Notes: generated by a model from the sequence alone, not told the origin. A DNA stretch of 64,000 nucleotides from Acanthococcus lagerstroemiae (GCA_031841125.1 CM063108.1:41720268-41784267), one strand, 5' to 3'. Positions 32,393 through 44,555 are shown, counted from the stretch's first letter. Program-made: numbers and translations.

Positions 32393-33709
32393 CAGTGTTG
32401 CCAACTTTATCTTGCCAAAATCTGAAGAACAGTCCAGAAAGAGAAATTCGGAAAAATCCGGATACAAATGTGATGTCCAAAGGGAAGGGACCTTGGAGTG
32501 AAAAAATAAAAAATCTTTTTTTCAGCTTTTCTGGCATAGAATTGAGTATAGAATGATAATCCATGTTCAGTTTTACTAATTATTCTAAAAAATTAATTGC
32601 CCCGAGTTTCATAAGTTAAAAATAATACATTACAACTATTTAAAAAAAAAAAAAAAGAAGAAACTATTAACAATAAAAGGAGATTCATGCTTTTATAGGA
32701 AATTTCATGTAAAATTCAGTTTTATTATCAGGTTTGCCAAATAATGCACCCAAAATTAAATTAACAGAGAAAGGAAATGTGCTATTAAAAATCACTCAAA
32801 TATCTCACACAACAAATTACTAGATATGAATCAAATTGAATCTCTACATTTGGGAAACAAAAAATTCTTTTCCTATTTTATATTCATTTTGGAACCATGC
32901 ATAAATCGATGGTTCAGAAGCATTTTCCTCCATATATTGAATTTGAATAGGAGTTGAGAAGTTAGGAATGGATTCGTATCAATAATTCGATCTAATAAAC
33001 GTTATGGATTCATGAAATTTGTTCGAATCTTTTTAGTAGATTCGTCGGATTTGTACATTTTTCCTGTCTCTCTGTGAATCTCACACTGAAAGCCCATAAT
33101 TTTCGGCAGGAAAACGAAAAATAGAATAACCAAAAACGCGCAGAAAAAAATGATTATTTTCAACTTTTAATTGAATTTTGAATTAATTACAATGGCGGAT
33201 CCGAAAGAAACGGAAGATGACCCTGGAAAAATTGATTTGGATGCCGGAACCGGTCAGTTCCTGTATTCGAATCCACAAATTCATTCCATTTATTCGAATC
33301 TGTTTTGAATCACAGCAAACGTGAATGATTCTCGAATCATATTCGAATAAAAATAAAAATAATAGTTATTCGTGGATTTTGATTCGAATCTAATTTTAGT
33401 GGATTTGTTTTTAACCTTGGTTTCTGAAAAAGGATGCTTTGGGTGAAAGGAAAACTGAATAATTATTAAGGTAAAAAAAAAAGAAAATATTTTTTCCAGT
33501 CCAGTTTAGTGCAGTCAAAATGCAGTCAACCACAGAAACATATTTTCAACTAATCAGAAGTTGAATAAACCCACAAAACGAGAAAAAACAATTAAAATCC
33601 GGATTTTTCCAGTAAAATTTCCGGACATTATTCAGAAATTCGGACATTTTTTGTCGAAGGATGAAAAATCCGGAGATTTACTGGAAAATCCGGACACCTG
33701 GCAGCATTG
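32393..33709. mobile_element. Non-autonomous hAT-type element, 1317 bp
   Basis: Inverted ends CAGTGTTGCCA (32393-32403) and TGGCAGCATTG (33699-33709), with two transitions, flanked by a perfect 8-bp target duplication ATACGAGT (32385-32392 and 33710-33717). Rich in ATTCGAATC-like words inside. No transposase frame. Confidence 0.93.
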
Positions 33710-33717
33710 ATACGAGT

Positions 33718-33974
33718 GCGTTGATGTGTGGGTGGAAGAGTATGTGCGTATTCAGTATTCACAGTACACGGGCGTACGTGCGCGTAGGAACTTCTTTCTA
33801 CGGCCAACAGTTCCTTCAACGTGAGCTGCCATTCCTCTCCCCTAGGAAGTATGCTGTTGGTTCAACCTCATAAATATGTTCTATTATATGCATATAAGTA
33901 ATTGTACCTAATAATATTAAATTTAAAAAAAACACTATGAATTATCAAGGTTTTGGTAAAATGACCCCCCCTCC
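33718..33974. other. Spacer
   Basis: No recognised feature. Confidence 0.5.
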
Positions 33975-34586
33975 CTATCAGTGTGTTGCTGACTTTCATG
34001 CCACTGGCCAACCGCCAGCGCATTTCCGTCTGCGTACTTATCCAAGCTTTTACTTTGGATCTTATGAAGCTGTATGCTACAGGAAGACAGGCCTGGATGT
34101 TGCCAGTTCCTTTTTGATGCCCTCCTTCGCCAGCTTGCCAGTGATCATGTTTCCTTTTATGCCGCAGAGTGTCCCGGTGTCCATAGTATGGTGACACGGT
34201 TGTCCTGAGCAAGGGTGTATAATTTTTAACACACTCTGCCACCACCAGGGATGTAGTTTGGTGTGACAATAGTGCCTGAATAGCCGATTGACTGTCTGTA
34301 CAGGTATATCTGCTTATTGACAAGGCGCCCTTCTGCTGGCTTCTATCGATGTCCACCATGATCGCCATTACCTCTGCTTGGAGGACAGTAATGCCCTCGC
34401 TCAGTGTCACTGAACAGTTGCGAGCGCCTTTTGCATTCGTGATTCCGATTCCTACACCTTGGTCATTCTTAGAGGCATCTGCAAACCACACATTCTCCTC
34501 TTTTCCTAGAATGTTTGGCCACCTCTTTTCTCAAGCCTCCCGTGTGGGTATTGGCGCACGGTACGGCTTGTCAAAGAAGTCGAATA
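33975..34586 (-). pseudogene. RNase-H LINE, copy C (RNase H domain), interrupted by a hAT element
   Basis: Minus strand: FDFFDKPYRAPIPT, KRWPNILGKEENVWFADASK (first catalytic Asp), GVGIGITNAKG, GITVLQAEVMAIMVDIDRSQ (catalytic Glu), CTDSQSAIQALL (second Asp), then YYGHRDT in a shifted frame where copy A reads WTPGHCG. The VKAWISTQTEMRWRLASGMK block follows. The 3' end is missing. The hAT element 34587-35229 interrupts its 5' side, and LINE sequence may continue to about 35290. Confidence 0.87.
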
Positions 34587-35229
34587 CAGGGGTGTTTTCT
34601 CAAAGAATTTTTACTCATTATTTCCTGGAATTTTGACCATTTTCGAATTCAAATCAAAAATTTTTGTTTTCTGTTTCCCAATAAAATTGTCGAACAAGAA
34701 TTCTAGATTCCTGACTATTGAAAAATATTCAGTCTTCATTTATGGATCCTGAAATCTTTGCCAATTTATTATTGTAACTTGCGTTTATATAAGAAATCAT
34801 AAATTAAAATTTCAAAAAAAAGAAGAAAAAAGTAGCCTAATAGAAATTACTTATTTTTTGGCTTGTGAGGTTAGAAGCTATGAGAAAAATGCGTAATTGT
34901 GAGCAATTCAAATGCAGTCAGAGGATTTTTTATGTATTAACACTCAAGAGTGTTTTAAATAAAATTCTTGTTTCATGTGTCCCGATATGTCGACCATTTT
35001 CATTTCAGAATTCCCGTTTTCCGTTTGCCCAGAAAACTTGTATGTATTAGGAATTGCAGTTTCCCATTTCTCAATAAAATTTTCAAACGAAAATTCTTGG
35101 TTCGTGATTCTTGAAAAATATTCGGTCCTTGCTCATGAATCGTGAAATCTTCTCTGATTTAGCATTTATTTTACATCGGGATTTCCGATTTCCCGAAATC
35201 TTGATAAAAAATATCAAGAAACACCCCTG
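34587..35229. mobile_element. hAT-type MITE, 643 bp, with an internal diverged duplication
   Basis: Ends CAGGGGTGTTTTCT (34587) and AGAAACACCCCTG (ending 35229). Flanks GTCGAATA (34579-34586) and GTTGAATG (35230-35237) match at 6 of 8 positions. Two internal copies of a segment containing CCCAATAAAATTGTCGAAC or CTCAATAAAATTTTCAAAC and TTGAAAAATATTCAGTC lie about 375 bp apart. Confidence 0.82.
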
Positions 35230-35290
35230 GTTGAATGTCATCGGTGTAATTTATGATTTTTCTCTTCGACATTAAAGGGGGTTCAATTTG

Positions 35291-38200
35291 GTGAGGTAAA
35301 ATCAACCTTACTACTTACAGATAAAGTACAGTGCAAAACATGGTATACATATGTAGGAAAAGAGCATCGAGTTAGCAGTTGGTACGTAAGATAACATTAA
35401 GTAACTTCATGAGGTGGTTTTGTATTTTGGATTTAACTCGGCAAAAACTCCCAAGTTTATCCCTCTTGGGAAGAAAAGCAATTACAGAAGCATATTATAA
35501 TAGATTCTTATCACAAACTTTGAGTGAATGGCGAAGGAGATTGTTAGAAATGGTTTCGAAATTGACTTTGAATTAATATTGATTCGACGGTAATTTTTCC
35601 TGTCAATTTAACGCCTTGACTGCCGTCAAAACACGTTTATTTCGACGTCAATCTGACGTTAATGAGCGTTCACTACGTTTCAAGTTGACGGTGTTTCAGC
35701 GCATCAAATCGACGTCGATTTTGCGTCGAAAAAAGGCGAAAATCGACAACTATTTGTAAGTATGTGAAATCAATATCGAAATGATTGTGATTTCACTCCT
35801 CAAATCCGAGTGTTGCAATTTTCGTCTGCCTCGAGAGAGTAGGAACCTCCAAAACACCAGTTTTAAACGAAAATGATAGCAAACGTTAAAACTGTTTGAT
35901 CGCTTCGCTCTTGACCACGACTTTTTTCCTAATTTTTATTTTTTGTCGCGGGCACTACGAAGGCCCTGGGCGACCCTGCTAGCATGTCCCGGGCATTGCA
36001 ATACGAGTGCTTTTCAAGTGAGGCCGTTAACTGCAGGTATCTCTTTCGTGGCCTTACCTCAGAGATGGATATATGGGCTGTACCGAGCCGACTGAGAGAA
36101 AATGCTCTTTGCGAGCAGTGACGTGCAGTCGTGGATACCCAGAGTTCAGAAGTCACAAACGCCACTCACTCGTCAATCGAATCAGATTCGGCAATCTAAT
36201 CCCGTTTTATCGATTATTTATCGCGCACAATAGAACCGAATAATTCAATCTTCGTGTAATTGTTGCATTCAACTGTAACCGTCAGGTATTGTGTGTACCT
36301 TCCCGGTGCCATGAAAGCGCGGATACTTCTTTGAGCTTTACAGTACATATTATAGGTACCAGCTATATAGGTGCATCGACTCGGTAGAAAATTCAATTCA
36401 TTATATCGGCGACGGGCAGAATACAACGTTGATGAGGTTTACACGACCTTTGACTCGTTAATGTCGAGTTTAGGCAATCAGCGGCCGCTCTTAATCGACC
36501 AGATCGCATTGTTCTCAATGACGATCGTATTATACCGGAGTAATGTGATTCTTTTGTCTTCGTACATTCTTTTCACGATTGAGAATAGCTCGAAAAATAT
36601 GCGCCAGGACACCTGTTACATTATATTATAGAGAACTGACACCCACATGGACATGGCTTGCTTCGGAATCGTGTGTCCTTCTTTCGGACGGATTTACATT
36701 ATTTGTCCGGTTCGCGATGCCTCCATCGTACAAACATATATCCGGTTCCTATTGTTACAATCGATCAGGGTGGACGCGACTTTCGAATGCGACTGCGTGA
36801 AGAGTTGCCGACTTCGCATTCGAACTTTTGACCGTCGATCGACCGGAACATTTCGGAGCTGAAATAATAACAATATAATGTATAAATGGTTAAAAAATGA
36901 AGCAAAAAACAGCGCGAGGATGCCGAAAGTCTATAAAAACTAACGGTAAAGGATTTTGCATACAGGCAGAAACCAAATGGGTCAAACGCCTAGACGATAA
37001 AATGAAATTCTTCGCGTAGACAATAGTTATATTTTTCGAATAACGCGAACTCTTCCGAATTTAATGTCTGCCTTGTCTTCGTGGTGGTGGCGGTAGTTGT
37101 GTGTATATTGTATTCAAAACAACCGGATACGGTGCTGTGTATTGCATATTACCTAAACTATCGTGTCAAAAACTCACCGGTCAGTCTTCGGCAGAGACGA
37201 AAAAAAAAAAATCCTCTGCCGGTGAATCCCATAAATATGCGTTTACAGTCGCTCGCAAAAGCCCTCCTGACCCCAATAAAAGACCAGGACTTCTATATTT
37301 CCTTTTCTTTCTGTCTCAATGTACTATATTACCCATCTTCGCTTGTTTTTTGTTTTCTTTTTGGAAGGTTATAAATTCGGCGAGTTGGTTAACTCGACCT
37401 ACTTACTGGCAGGAAGAATGGGCTACAATGTAAAACATGACCTTAACCTGCAAATATTAGATATGAGTAGACTGAAACTGTTATAATAGAATTTCTAGCT
37501 TCAGATCTCTCTGGCTCCGAGGGGAGATGAAGTCTGAAACAAAAAATCAAAAATAGCCGTCGATTCGGTAGTTTCTAGAACAGCACTATCTATATGTCAC
37601 GACTGCTTTCGCTCAAGATAAACTTACTACAGACATGTTATGGACATCAATGAGTTAAAAGTCGTAATTGGTAGGCTGATAAGCAAATTGTGCTTACAGA
37701 GTTATGACAAAAGGAACTGTCGAAAATTGGAAACTCGCATCACACAGTCACTAAATTTGCTAGTATGTATAGCAACCAAGACATAGCAAAGGAATTTTTC
37801 TTTCCTTTTAGAAAACAGGGGGACTTGAAAACAGTGACTGATCGAGTGAATTCGATCATATGGTATCAAAATGTCCATTAACAAGCACATAAGGGAAGAA
37901 TATGGTCTTCACATTTGCAAACTGGTCCAAGTCAAACTGCCAAAGCTGAAACAGAAATTTGAGGACCAGCCAGTAGACATATTATCCATGTCAAAAACAG
38001 TTCATGGCTCCTCACAACTATTTACCTGTGTACGAGATCATATAAGAAAGTCGTATGAGAAAAGTATCCAGAAGTATTGTATTGAAAATTCATGAAAGGA
38101 AATTATACAGGAAGTTTGTATGCGCAAATTACACAGTAAAATCATATTATAGGTAGTTGAGTCAAATATGTGAAGCATACAGAGGGAGATGATATGGGAA

Positions 38201-38324
38201 AACAGTATTGGAAAATTATGTAGAAAATCATGAAGATATAGGTATCATACAGAAAATAATCAAATAAAAAAGTCATACATAGGTAGGAAAAGGAAATTAT
38301 ACAGCAAAATTATGAATTAGTAGT
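35291..38324. other. Long stretch without recognised gene
   Basis: 35570-35760 contains several TCGACGTC-like palindromic words (CGACGTCAA, ATCGACGTCGAT). 36200-36860 is GC-richer. 37871-38095 has a 74-codon frame (MSINKHIREEYGLHICKLVQ) that I do not recognise. Nothing else supported. Confidence 0.45.
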
Positions 38325-38625
38325 ATTTGGTGGAGCATATGACGATGCACGTCAAAGTGGCTCCCCAGACGCGACCGCACCCCTGGCCACGGAAACTACC
38401 CTTTCGAGTATCGCATCAATACCGGCCCAAGCCCCCATTTTGTCTTTCCGCTTCCGGTGCGCGCTGTTCGGCAAAGGCCACTATGGGACACCCTACTGAA
38501 CGAGGTTAACGCTCATCCAGCATTAACCTGGAGTTTGGATGCACCACAGCCGGGCACGCTTCCTCTTCACTCACCCCTCACCTCCTCGTCTTGGTACGTG
38601 TGGCGATGCAGGAAGGTGGTGATAT
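38325..38625 (+). repeat. Repeat A, copy 4
   Basis: Runs from TTTGGTGGAGCATATGACGA (38326) through CTACCCTTTCGAGTATCGCA, ACTATGGGACACCCTACTGA and CCAGCATTAACCTGGAGTTT to CTCCTCGTCTTGGTACGTGT (38582-38601) and GGCGATGCAGGAAGGTGG. The last part is shared with copy 5 and shows the unit is at least about 300 bp. Confidence 0.9.
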
Positions 38626-38754
38626 GAATTACTAGTGGATGGAGAACTCTATAGCAAAGGCCAAGAAGATATTAAAGTCTGCTCTTGTCGCCCAAGCAGA
38701 AAATCCGCAGACGATTTACATATTAAAATTTCGTCAAAAATGGTATCATACATA

Positions 38755-38840
38755 CAGTAGCCTTCCGATTATCCATTATCCGCCCTAACTGGGGCGAAAG
38801 ACAGGGCGGATAACCAAGAAGGCGGATAATCCGAAGTAGG
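38755..38840. mobile_element. pogo/Tigger-like terminal inverted repeat
   Basis: CAGTAGCCTTCCGATTATCC directly after a TA (38753-38754). It is followed by further TTATCCGCCCT words and their inverses GGGCGGATAAC, GGCGGATAATCCGAAG, so the end folds on itself. Reiterated TTATCCG words near the terminus are typical of pogo/Tigger elements. The opposite end was not found. Confidence 0.65.
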
Positions 38841-39431
38841 ATATAGATTTTATTAAAATTAATAAATTTAAAATTGAATGATAATGAATTTATTTATTAA
38901 TTGTGACCCTTATTCATAAAATTGTATTCCCAATATTTATATTCTGCGAACAAATTGGGTGGGTTTCCTCGTTATTCTTAAATTCAAAGATCGCAACACT
39001 AGTGGCGGAAGGAAAATTTTAATTTCCAGGTGAGCTCCATATACAACACTTTATAGACTGTTATATATGTAAGGGGCGTAGCCCGATTGCGTCCGGGTCC
39101 ATAAGGGGAGATAAATTATTAAAGAAAATGAATAGTTTCATTGCGGCCCCATGTAGAGTTTGATTGCGTCCAGGCTCATAGTTCCATTGCGTCCAAATCC
39201 ATTTAGCGTCATCCAGATTGCACTACGAGGAAGCGGACCGAACTACAGTCAAGACTTTCAATATACATCCAGATAACTATTCTTCAAAACTTGAATAAAC
39301 CGCAGAACTGAAAACATGGAGGTGAGTGCACAATTTGCTTTGTTCAGAAATGTAGAAGAAAAAGCACTTATGTAGATTTAGGTCTTATTTTGGAAAGCTA
39401 AAAGAATTTTTTAGCCATAATGCAGCTTTAA

Positions 39432-39758
39432 CCCTTCCGCTCCCAATTTTTTTTTTCAGTTTGAATTATTGTTTTACTAAAAATTGTTGAATGGACTCCA
39501 TATAATACGAATCCGATGTCGGAAAATTTTTTACTCCCCCTCGGGCCCTTAGTGAACCTGGGACAGCGTATGTCCCACTGGCAGAGTAATGAGAGTTAAA
39601 AAAATTATTTCCGAAACAACCACGCCATCTACCGAGACGTGAGTGAGCTAAGATATGCTTCAGTAGGTACCACTAGCACTGTTTTCAACGTATATTTGAC
39701 CCTGTAGAATTTTTCAAAAACCATTGGGACAAAAGGTGTTCTGTTGGGAGCGAAAGGG
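39432..39758. mobile_element. piggyBac-like MITE, 327 bp, nested
   Basis: TTAA (39428-39431) followed by CCCTTCCGCTCCCAA; the right end TTGGGAGCGAAAGGG is followed by ATAA (39759-39762), a one-base change from TTAA. TTAA targets and CCCTTT-type ends are typical of piggyBac-like elements. No coding. Confidence 0.85.
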
Positions 39759-39814
39759 ATAAGACCACTCACACTCTAAAAAACGCATTCAGATTGTGTT
39801 TCCTATTTTTCGTG

Positions 39815-40010
39815 AAGACTATCAGACTCCGCTACAACTCAGTCAGACTCCTTCAGACTTGTTCAGCCTTGTTAGACTCTGATGAGACTCATGCCGACTC
39901 CCTGGGATTTATCAGACCACATTTTGAGACATGTGAGACTCACTCGGTTCGTTCAGACTTTTTGACTCCATTTACACTCACTGAGGCTGGACTATGACTC
40001 ATCCAGACTC
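39815..40010. repeat. CAGACTC-word cluster
   Basis: CAGACTC or one-base variants (AGACTCC, GAGACTCA, CAGACTT) occur at least ten times at irregular spacing within 200 bp, an imperfect short-word repeat. The open frame over it is a by-product. Confidence 0.7.
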
Positions 40011-40302
40011 CATCCTCGATTGACAAAAATGGGTCACAAAGCCTCAGCACACAAAAAAGCCAAAACTGGTATTTGAGGCAAAAGAGTGCTTCTTTTTCAA
40101 CCAATTAGAGCGCAGGGCGCGAACAGAAACGAGAACGACATGCTAGGTGAGTTAATTTCATGACGTCACTTGGTCAAACACAATTTTATGATGGATGCAA
40201 TCGAACCATTCGAAGCAAGGGGCAAAGACGGGACGCAATAAGACTATATGAAAAAGGTGTGAGGGCTGCTTTTCGGACGCAATCGGGCTTCTCCACATGT
40301 AA

Positions 40303-41991
40303 GAACTGCTTATGTGCTTTTACGTATAATTCGAAAGGGTTGTATTAGCCGTGTCACCATTATCAGACGCCTCTAGATCGAAGTCGTAAACCGATATAGC
40401 AAATTCTTATTCCGATCCCAGATCCACACTTTCTAGAATTAAACGTTATTATATCGTCGAGCTGTTTACATTACAGTTTGAAAAATACCGACTATATGGT
40501 GCGGAGAAGGACAGAGCCAGCTCCATGGTAATATATTGGAAAGTGAACCATAGAAACAGTTTATCGGCTTGTTTTATCTTAACTACATTTCTCTTAACTC
40601 GGCATCTTTAACGGAATTTAATACCCATATTGTAAAATTATGACAAGCGGAAGAAATATTTCAGCTATTTACTCATTCTAATTGATCTTAGTTCAAATGA
40701 GATAAAAAGCTAGTCGTGCGTATTATTATTTACTAGTGCACGAAGAAATCCTGCAGTATACGAGGCTGCATCTACCTGCCTTACGAAGTTACGATTAACC
40801 AGCCTGCTTTCCTGCATTATTATAATTATGTATTATTATATTTCTGCTCTATTAGTTGATTATTTATAAGTCCGCAGTGGCTGGCGATATTAATCCGCGT
40901 AGATTTTCTCTCTCTCTTTCCCCTCCTCCCTCTCCCTCTTTCCCTTGTTCTCGCATACTCGCTCATTTATCTTTTTCGTGTCTGTGTGAAAATAAGATAA
41001 GTTTTCCGAGAAGGTCGCACTCAAGTATACAGAGCTGTCCGAGTGGCGGAACTAATATTCGCGAATTAGATCGAAATTATTCGAGAGATGGTCAGGTGAG
41101 TCACGACTCACGAGCGACCAATATCCAGATACAGTAGAAGGTGTTTAGCCATAGGCCGAATTAAAAACCATGAGTAATATGAGTATCTCGACGAGATGGC
41201 CGATCCGGATAACGTTAGAGACGAAAGGACTCGAGCACGAAAATCGAATTCCGATAACGGTCTCATCCTTTTTGGAACAAGTGCACCTCAGTTCCCAGCA
41301 TGCGATCATCGAAGCTGTGACCCATTTCTATTCGCTATAGCTAATTAATCGTGTACGAGACGAAAGGGGGGAGTTGAGGCTGCACATTGTTAGCGTAATT
41401 ATTTCAGATTAGTTCGCATTGATAAAGGCCATTTCGTTTTACGTCGCGAAGAGCAAGGCAGCAACGCGGACAGGCGGATGGATCATAGCGATGCGAGCAA
41501 AGCGAAGCGAAGACGAAGATGAAAACGAGAAGAAGAAAAATAAGTCGTGCACTTTGCTGGAATACAAGTGCGAGGAAGTTACTGCAGACGTGTTGGATAC
41601 GACTCGGATAACGTCTTCATTTAGCTCACTAACCGAGTGCGATTTCCTTAAGTGAAGTGACGTCTGCGGAGTGACCAAAGGTAGATCCAGCTCGCCGGAT
41701 CACTTTTAACCTCGGCTTAGGTTTGATTTTAAACTTCGACTTCGTTCATAGACACAAATAGGTTCCGGCTGAGGGAGAAGGCACAGCCCCCAATCATATG
41801 AAAATCCCTCTCGGCCAAGAATTGAAAAATTATACTAGCGAAAACATTGTTTGTAGTATTAATTTCATACTTGTGATACTTGTAAGCCTCCTTGACCCCC
41901 CACCGTTCCAGGTCGACTATTTGCGCTTATGGCTTCGCTTTATCTTCTTCGGGATATGAGTGGCTGATATTGCACATTACGCGTTATGGTA
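40303..41991. other. Unassigned stretch
   Basis: A CT-rich low-complexity tract lies at about 40907-40950. 41000-41700 is GC-richer and opens frames on both strands with low-complexity Glu/Lys or Ser/Phe products. No domain seen. Confidence 0.5.
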
Positions 41992-43461
41992 TGGGTCATT
42001 CTCCAAAAACTGAGGATCCTATATTTCGATGTGATGGAGGATGGGAGAGGGATGAGGAGTGTCATTTTGGGTTACGCAATAACATTTGCAACGGATTCCA
42101 TAAATCCTATTCATCAGGCAGGACAATTACCATATTTTGAATGGAAAAAGCATCAGGAGACGTCCATCGTCGTGGATGTTACCACCTTGTCTCAAAACCT
42201 GTCATATTAAAAAAAATTTTGTTTCAATTTGTTTTTTCCAAATAAAGGAATGTCATGACTCAGAAGGATTGGAAGTGTAAATGTTAAGAAGTTCAATTTG
42301 TTGTCAGTGACTTTACATTTTCATAAGGGATGACATAAAGTTCTTTTCCCAAGGTTTTCAGTCCATTGTCGTGGCCAGCCTTTGACTGGTGCAGAGATAT
42401 GAACCTTATACAATTTTTAGCACAACAAATGGCAATACTGGTACAGTGATCCCTGAACACGTTCCAGATGCCATATCGTTGTCATGGGCGCATGTGATAG
42501 GACAATTTAAAAAAAAAATCCATGAAAAAGAAAATAATTGAAACTGTTTTATCCGTAGTGGATATCACCGCTTTCGTAGTGGACACGATGTCTATCGTCG
42601 TGGACAGAAATCGCTCCCTCCTTAAATCTTGATGCTCCTGCTCTGTAAACTTGTCTATTCTCTACTACATAAATATAATCAAGGCCGGATTTACCTAACT
42701 TGCCGTGGGGTGCTAATTTTTTCAGCAGCCCCTAAAAATCTATGTAAAAGAAATTTATTCCCCATCTTATCCGTTTTCCATTTTCCCCTGAATTTTGCCG
42801 CCCTCAAAAATTTGCCGCTTTGTGCTTATGTACACTTTAGCACAATGGTATATTTGCTTTGCATATAATCAGAGCCCGGATTCCTCGGCATTGGGCACTT
42901 TTTAAGGGCGAAATAAATCAATGAGAGTCCAGATGAAGTTTGAATCATGAGAAATGGGACGCGGGAAAAAAATTATATTTTACCGAAAAATACCGAAACT
43001 GAGAAAAATGTCGAAACGACTAAAAATTGTTATTTTCGAATAAAATTAGAAATGAAGTACTGTACTACAGCTCGAATATGATGCTAACGACTATCGAATT
43101 ATCAGATATGCCGTTGTGTATTGTTTCTACATATCAGAGTAAGCCTCGTCGAGGGGTACACAGTATCATTTACACCCCCTTCCCATTCACAAAAATGAAA
43201 ACTGAGTACTCAGCAAGTTAATAAAAAGGAGCCGCAAAAATACGAGATTTCTGTAACTTTACAAGATTTTTTTTCTCGTTTTGAGAGACAAGAAAACATT
43301 TTTCCTGTTTGTCGACTTTAATTTCAAATTTTTGTAGCCCCTCTCCCCCTCATCCAAAAAAATAACCTTCTGACGCCGCGTTTTTTTTCTCTTTTATTTC
43401 TAACAGCATTTACAATCGTAAACAAAAAAATAAATATTCTCAATTTCAGGAGGATGACCCA
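41992..43461. mobile_element. TA-flanked TIR element (mariner-like MITE), about 1.47 kb
   Basis: Ends TGGGTCATTCTCCAAAAACT (41992) and the inverse of the right end TGGGTCATCCTCCTGAAATT (ending 43461), each next to a TA (41990-41991 and 43462-43463). GTCGTGGAC/T-type words recur inside (about 42168, 42368, 42575, 42597). No transposase was recognised, so the Tc1/mariner label rests only on the TA target. Confidence 0.7.
43150..43385 (+). repeat. Repeat B, copy 2
   Basis: Diverged copy of 24185-24490: GAGGGGTACACAG, CAAGTTAATAAAAAGGAGCC, CTTTACAAGATTTTTTT, TCAAATTTTTGTA and CATCCAAAAAAATAACCTTC with GACGCC, in the same order. Confidence 0.55.
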
Positions 43462-43587
43462 TATAAAAGTACTTCTGACAGAGAGGATAACCGAGCAACA
43501 ACGAATTCGAGAAGTAGTGATAAAAAAAACTGGGAAGAGGAACAACGAATGTGAAGAATTTTCAAGAATGAATTCTAATCACTTACC

Positions 43588-43940
43588 CACGACTCCATTG
43601 GGATTTAAACCTGCACTAGAGTGCGCTGCAAAATTACCTGCGCGGGTGTTAGCGGGTGAAAATGAGTGAGTGATCAGGTGTACTTTCAAATAGAAGCACT
43701 GCTATCTTCAGTAGGGAAAAAACCGAGTAAAAATTATTCTGCCAGTAGAACTGATTATAATTTAATTTTTTGGTGATGATGTAGTCGAATTTAGGACAAA
43801 TTTTCTTCGAAAGTGAATTTCTAATCGATTTAATGATGGTTAAAGTTGGCTACACGCTTACGGCAAATCATACATGATCACTCACACATATCGCAGGGCT
43901 GCCAACACTTGAAACTCTAAGTTTAAATCCCAATGGGTAT
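43588..43940. repeat. Inverted-repeat element (foldback)
   Basis: CCATTGGGATTTAAAC near the left end pairs with GTTTAAATCCCAATGG near the right end. An inner pair GTGAGTGATCAGGTG / CATGATCACTCACAC extends each arm to about 90 bp. No target duplication seen. Confidence 0.65.
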
Positions 43941-44555
43941 ACATTCTGGGAAGCGCCGTGAACCCCCTCCGAAGGTCGACTTACTTCCTTCTGAAAATGT
44001 TGAAAATACATTGATGATTTATTATTAAAAGGACTTTTTTGACTGGATAGTCCACCTAGCTCCTCATATCTTACATCCCAAGTTCATTTATAGATTCCGC
44101 CATCAAACATGACGGTTTTTGTTCATATTCGGTCTACGATCTGCACAATGAAACAAAGAGGTCAGTAAAATAGTCAGAGTGGAGAGGTCTGAATTCCAGA
44201 CATCTAGACTCTGGAAACTAGGGAGCTCAAATTGGCTGGCCGATTTCCTCATGAGAGCGTCCTTAGAGATACTATAAACTTTCATTCCTAGATAGGACTC
44301 GCCCAGTAATTAGTCAACCTCTCCCCTTTTAACATTCTCGGCTGGATTTTTTTTCAATATCTGTCTCCTTCGGTACTAGCTTTGCGCGGCGACGGGGCTT
44401 AAAGAAAAACTAAAAGCACATAGGAAAAGGAAAACTTCGACAAATAAACGCTGATGAAAGCAAGGGGAAACTACATCAGTATTTTTCCCTGGAGAAGCGT
44501 CCTCACCACAACCACAGAGTAAATAATAATTCCGAGTTAAAGAGTCGCCCATGTT
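43941..44555. other. Unassigned stretch
   Basis: No recognised gene or repeat. Confidence 0.5.

Larger units (their letters stand above)
39073..40296. mobile_element. TIR element with clustered ATTGCGTCC motifs at both ends
   Basis: Ends GGGGCGTAGCCCGATTGCGT (39073) and the inverse of its right end GTGGAGAAGCCCGATTGCGT (ending 40296), matching 20 of 23 over the TIR. Flanked by ATGTAA on both sides (39067-39072, 40297-40302). ATTGCGTCC or close variants recur near the left end (about 39086, 39140, 39158, 39192) and inverted near the right end (GATGCAATCG about 40194, GGACGCAATAA about 40232, GGACGCAATCGG about 40275). Superfamily unknown. A piggyBac-like MITE is nested inside. Confidence 0.85.

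Noticed and set aside
39794..39997. 67-codon protein
   Set aside because: Product of the CAGACTC short-word repeat.
41439..41678. Ser/Phe-rich protein on the minus strand and Glu/Lys-rich protein on the plus strand
   Set aside because: Both come from one purine-rich low-complexity tract; no domain and no start context.
42671..42905. hAT ends CAAGGCCGGATTTA and CAGAGCCCGGATTCC
   Set aside because: Two similar end-like words in the same direction with no opposite end, so not enough to call elements.
43895..43945. hAT terminus CAGGGCTGCCAACACT
   Set aside because: It resembles the 32393 element's end, but no inverted partner or octamer duplication was found.
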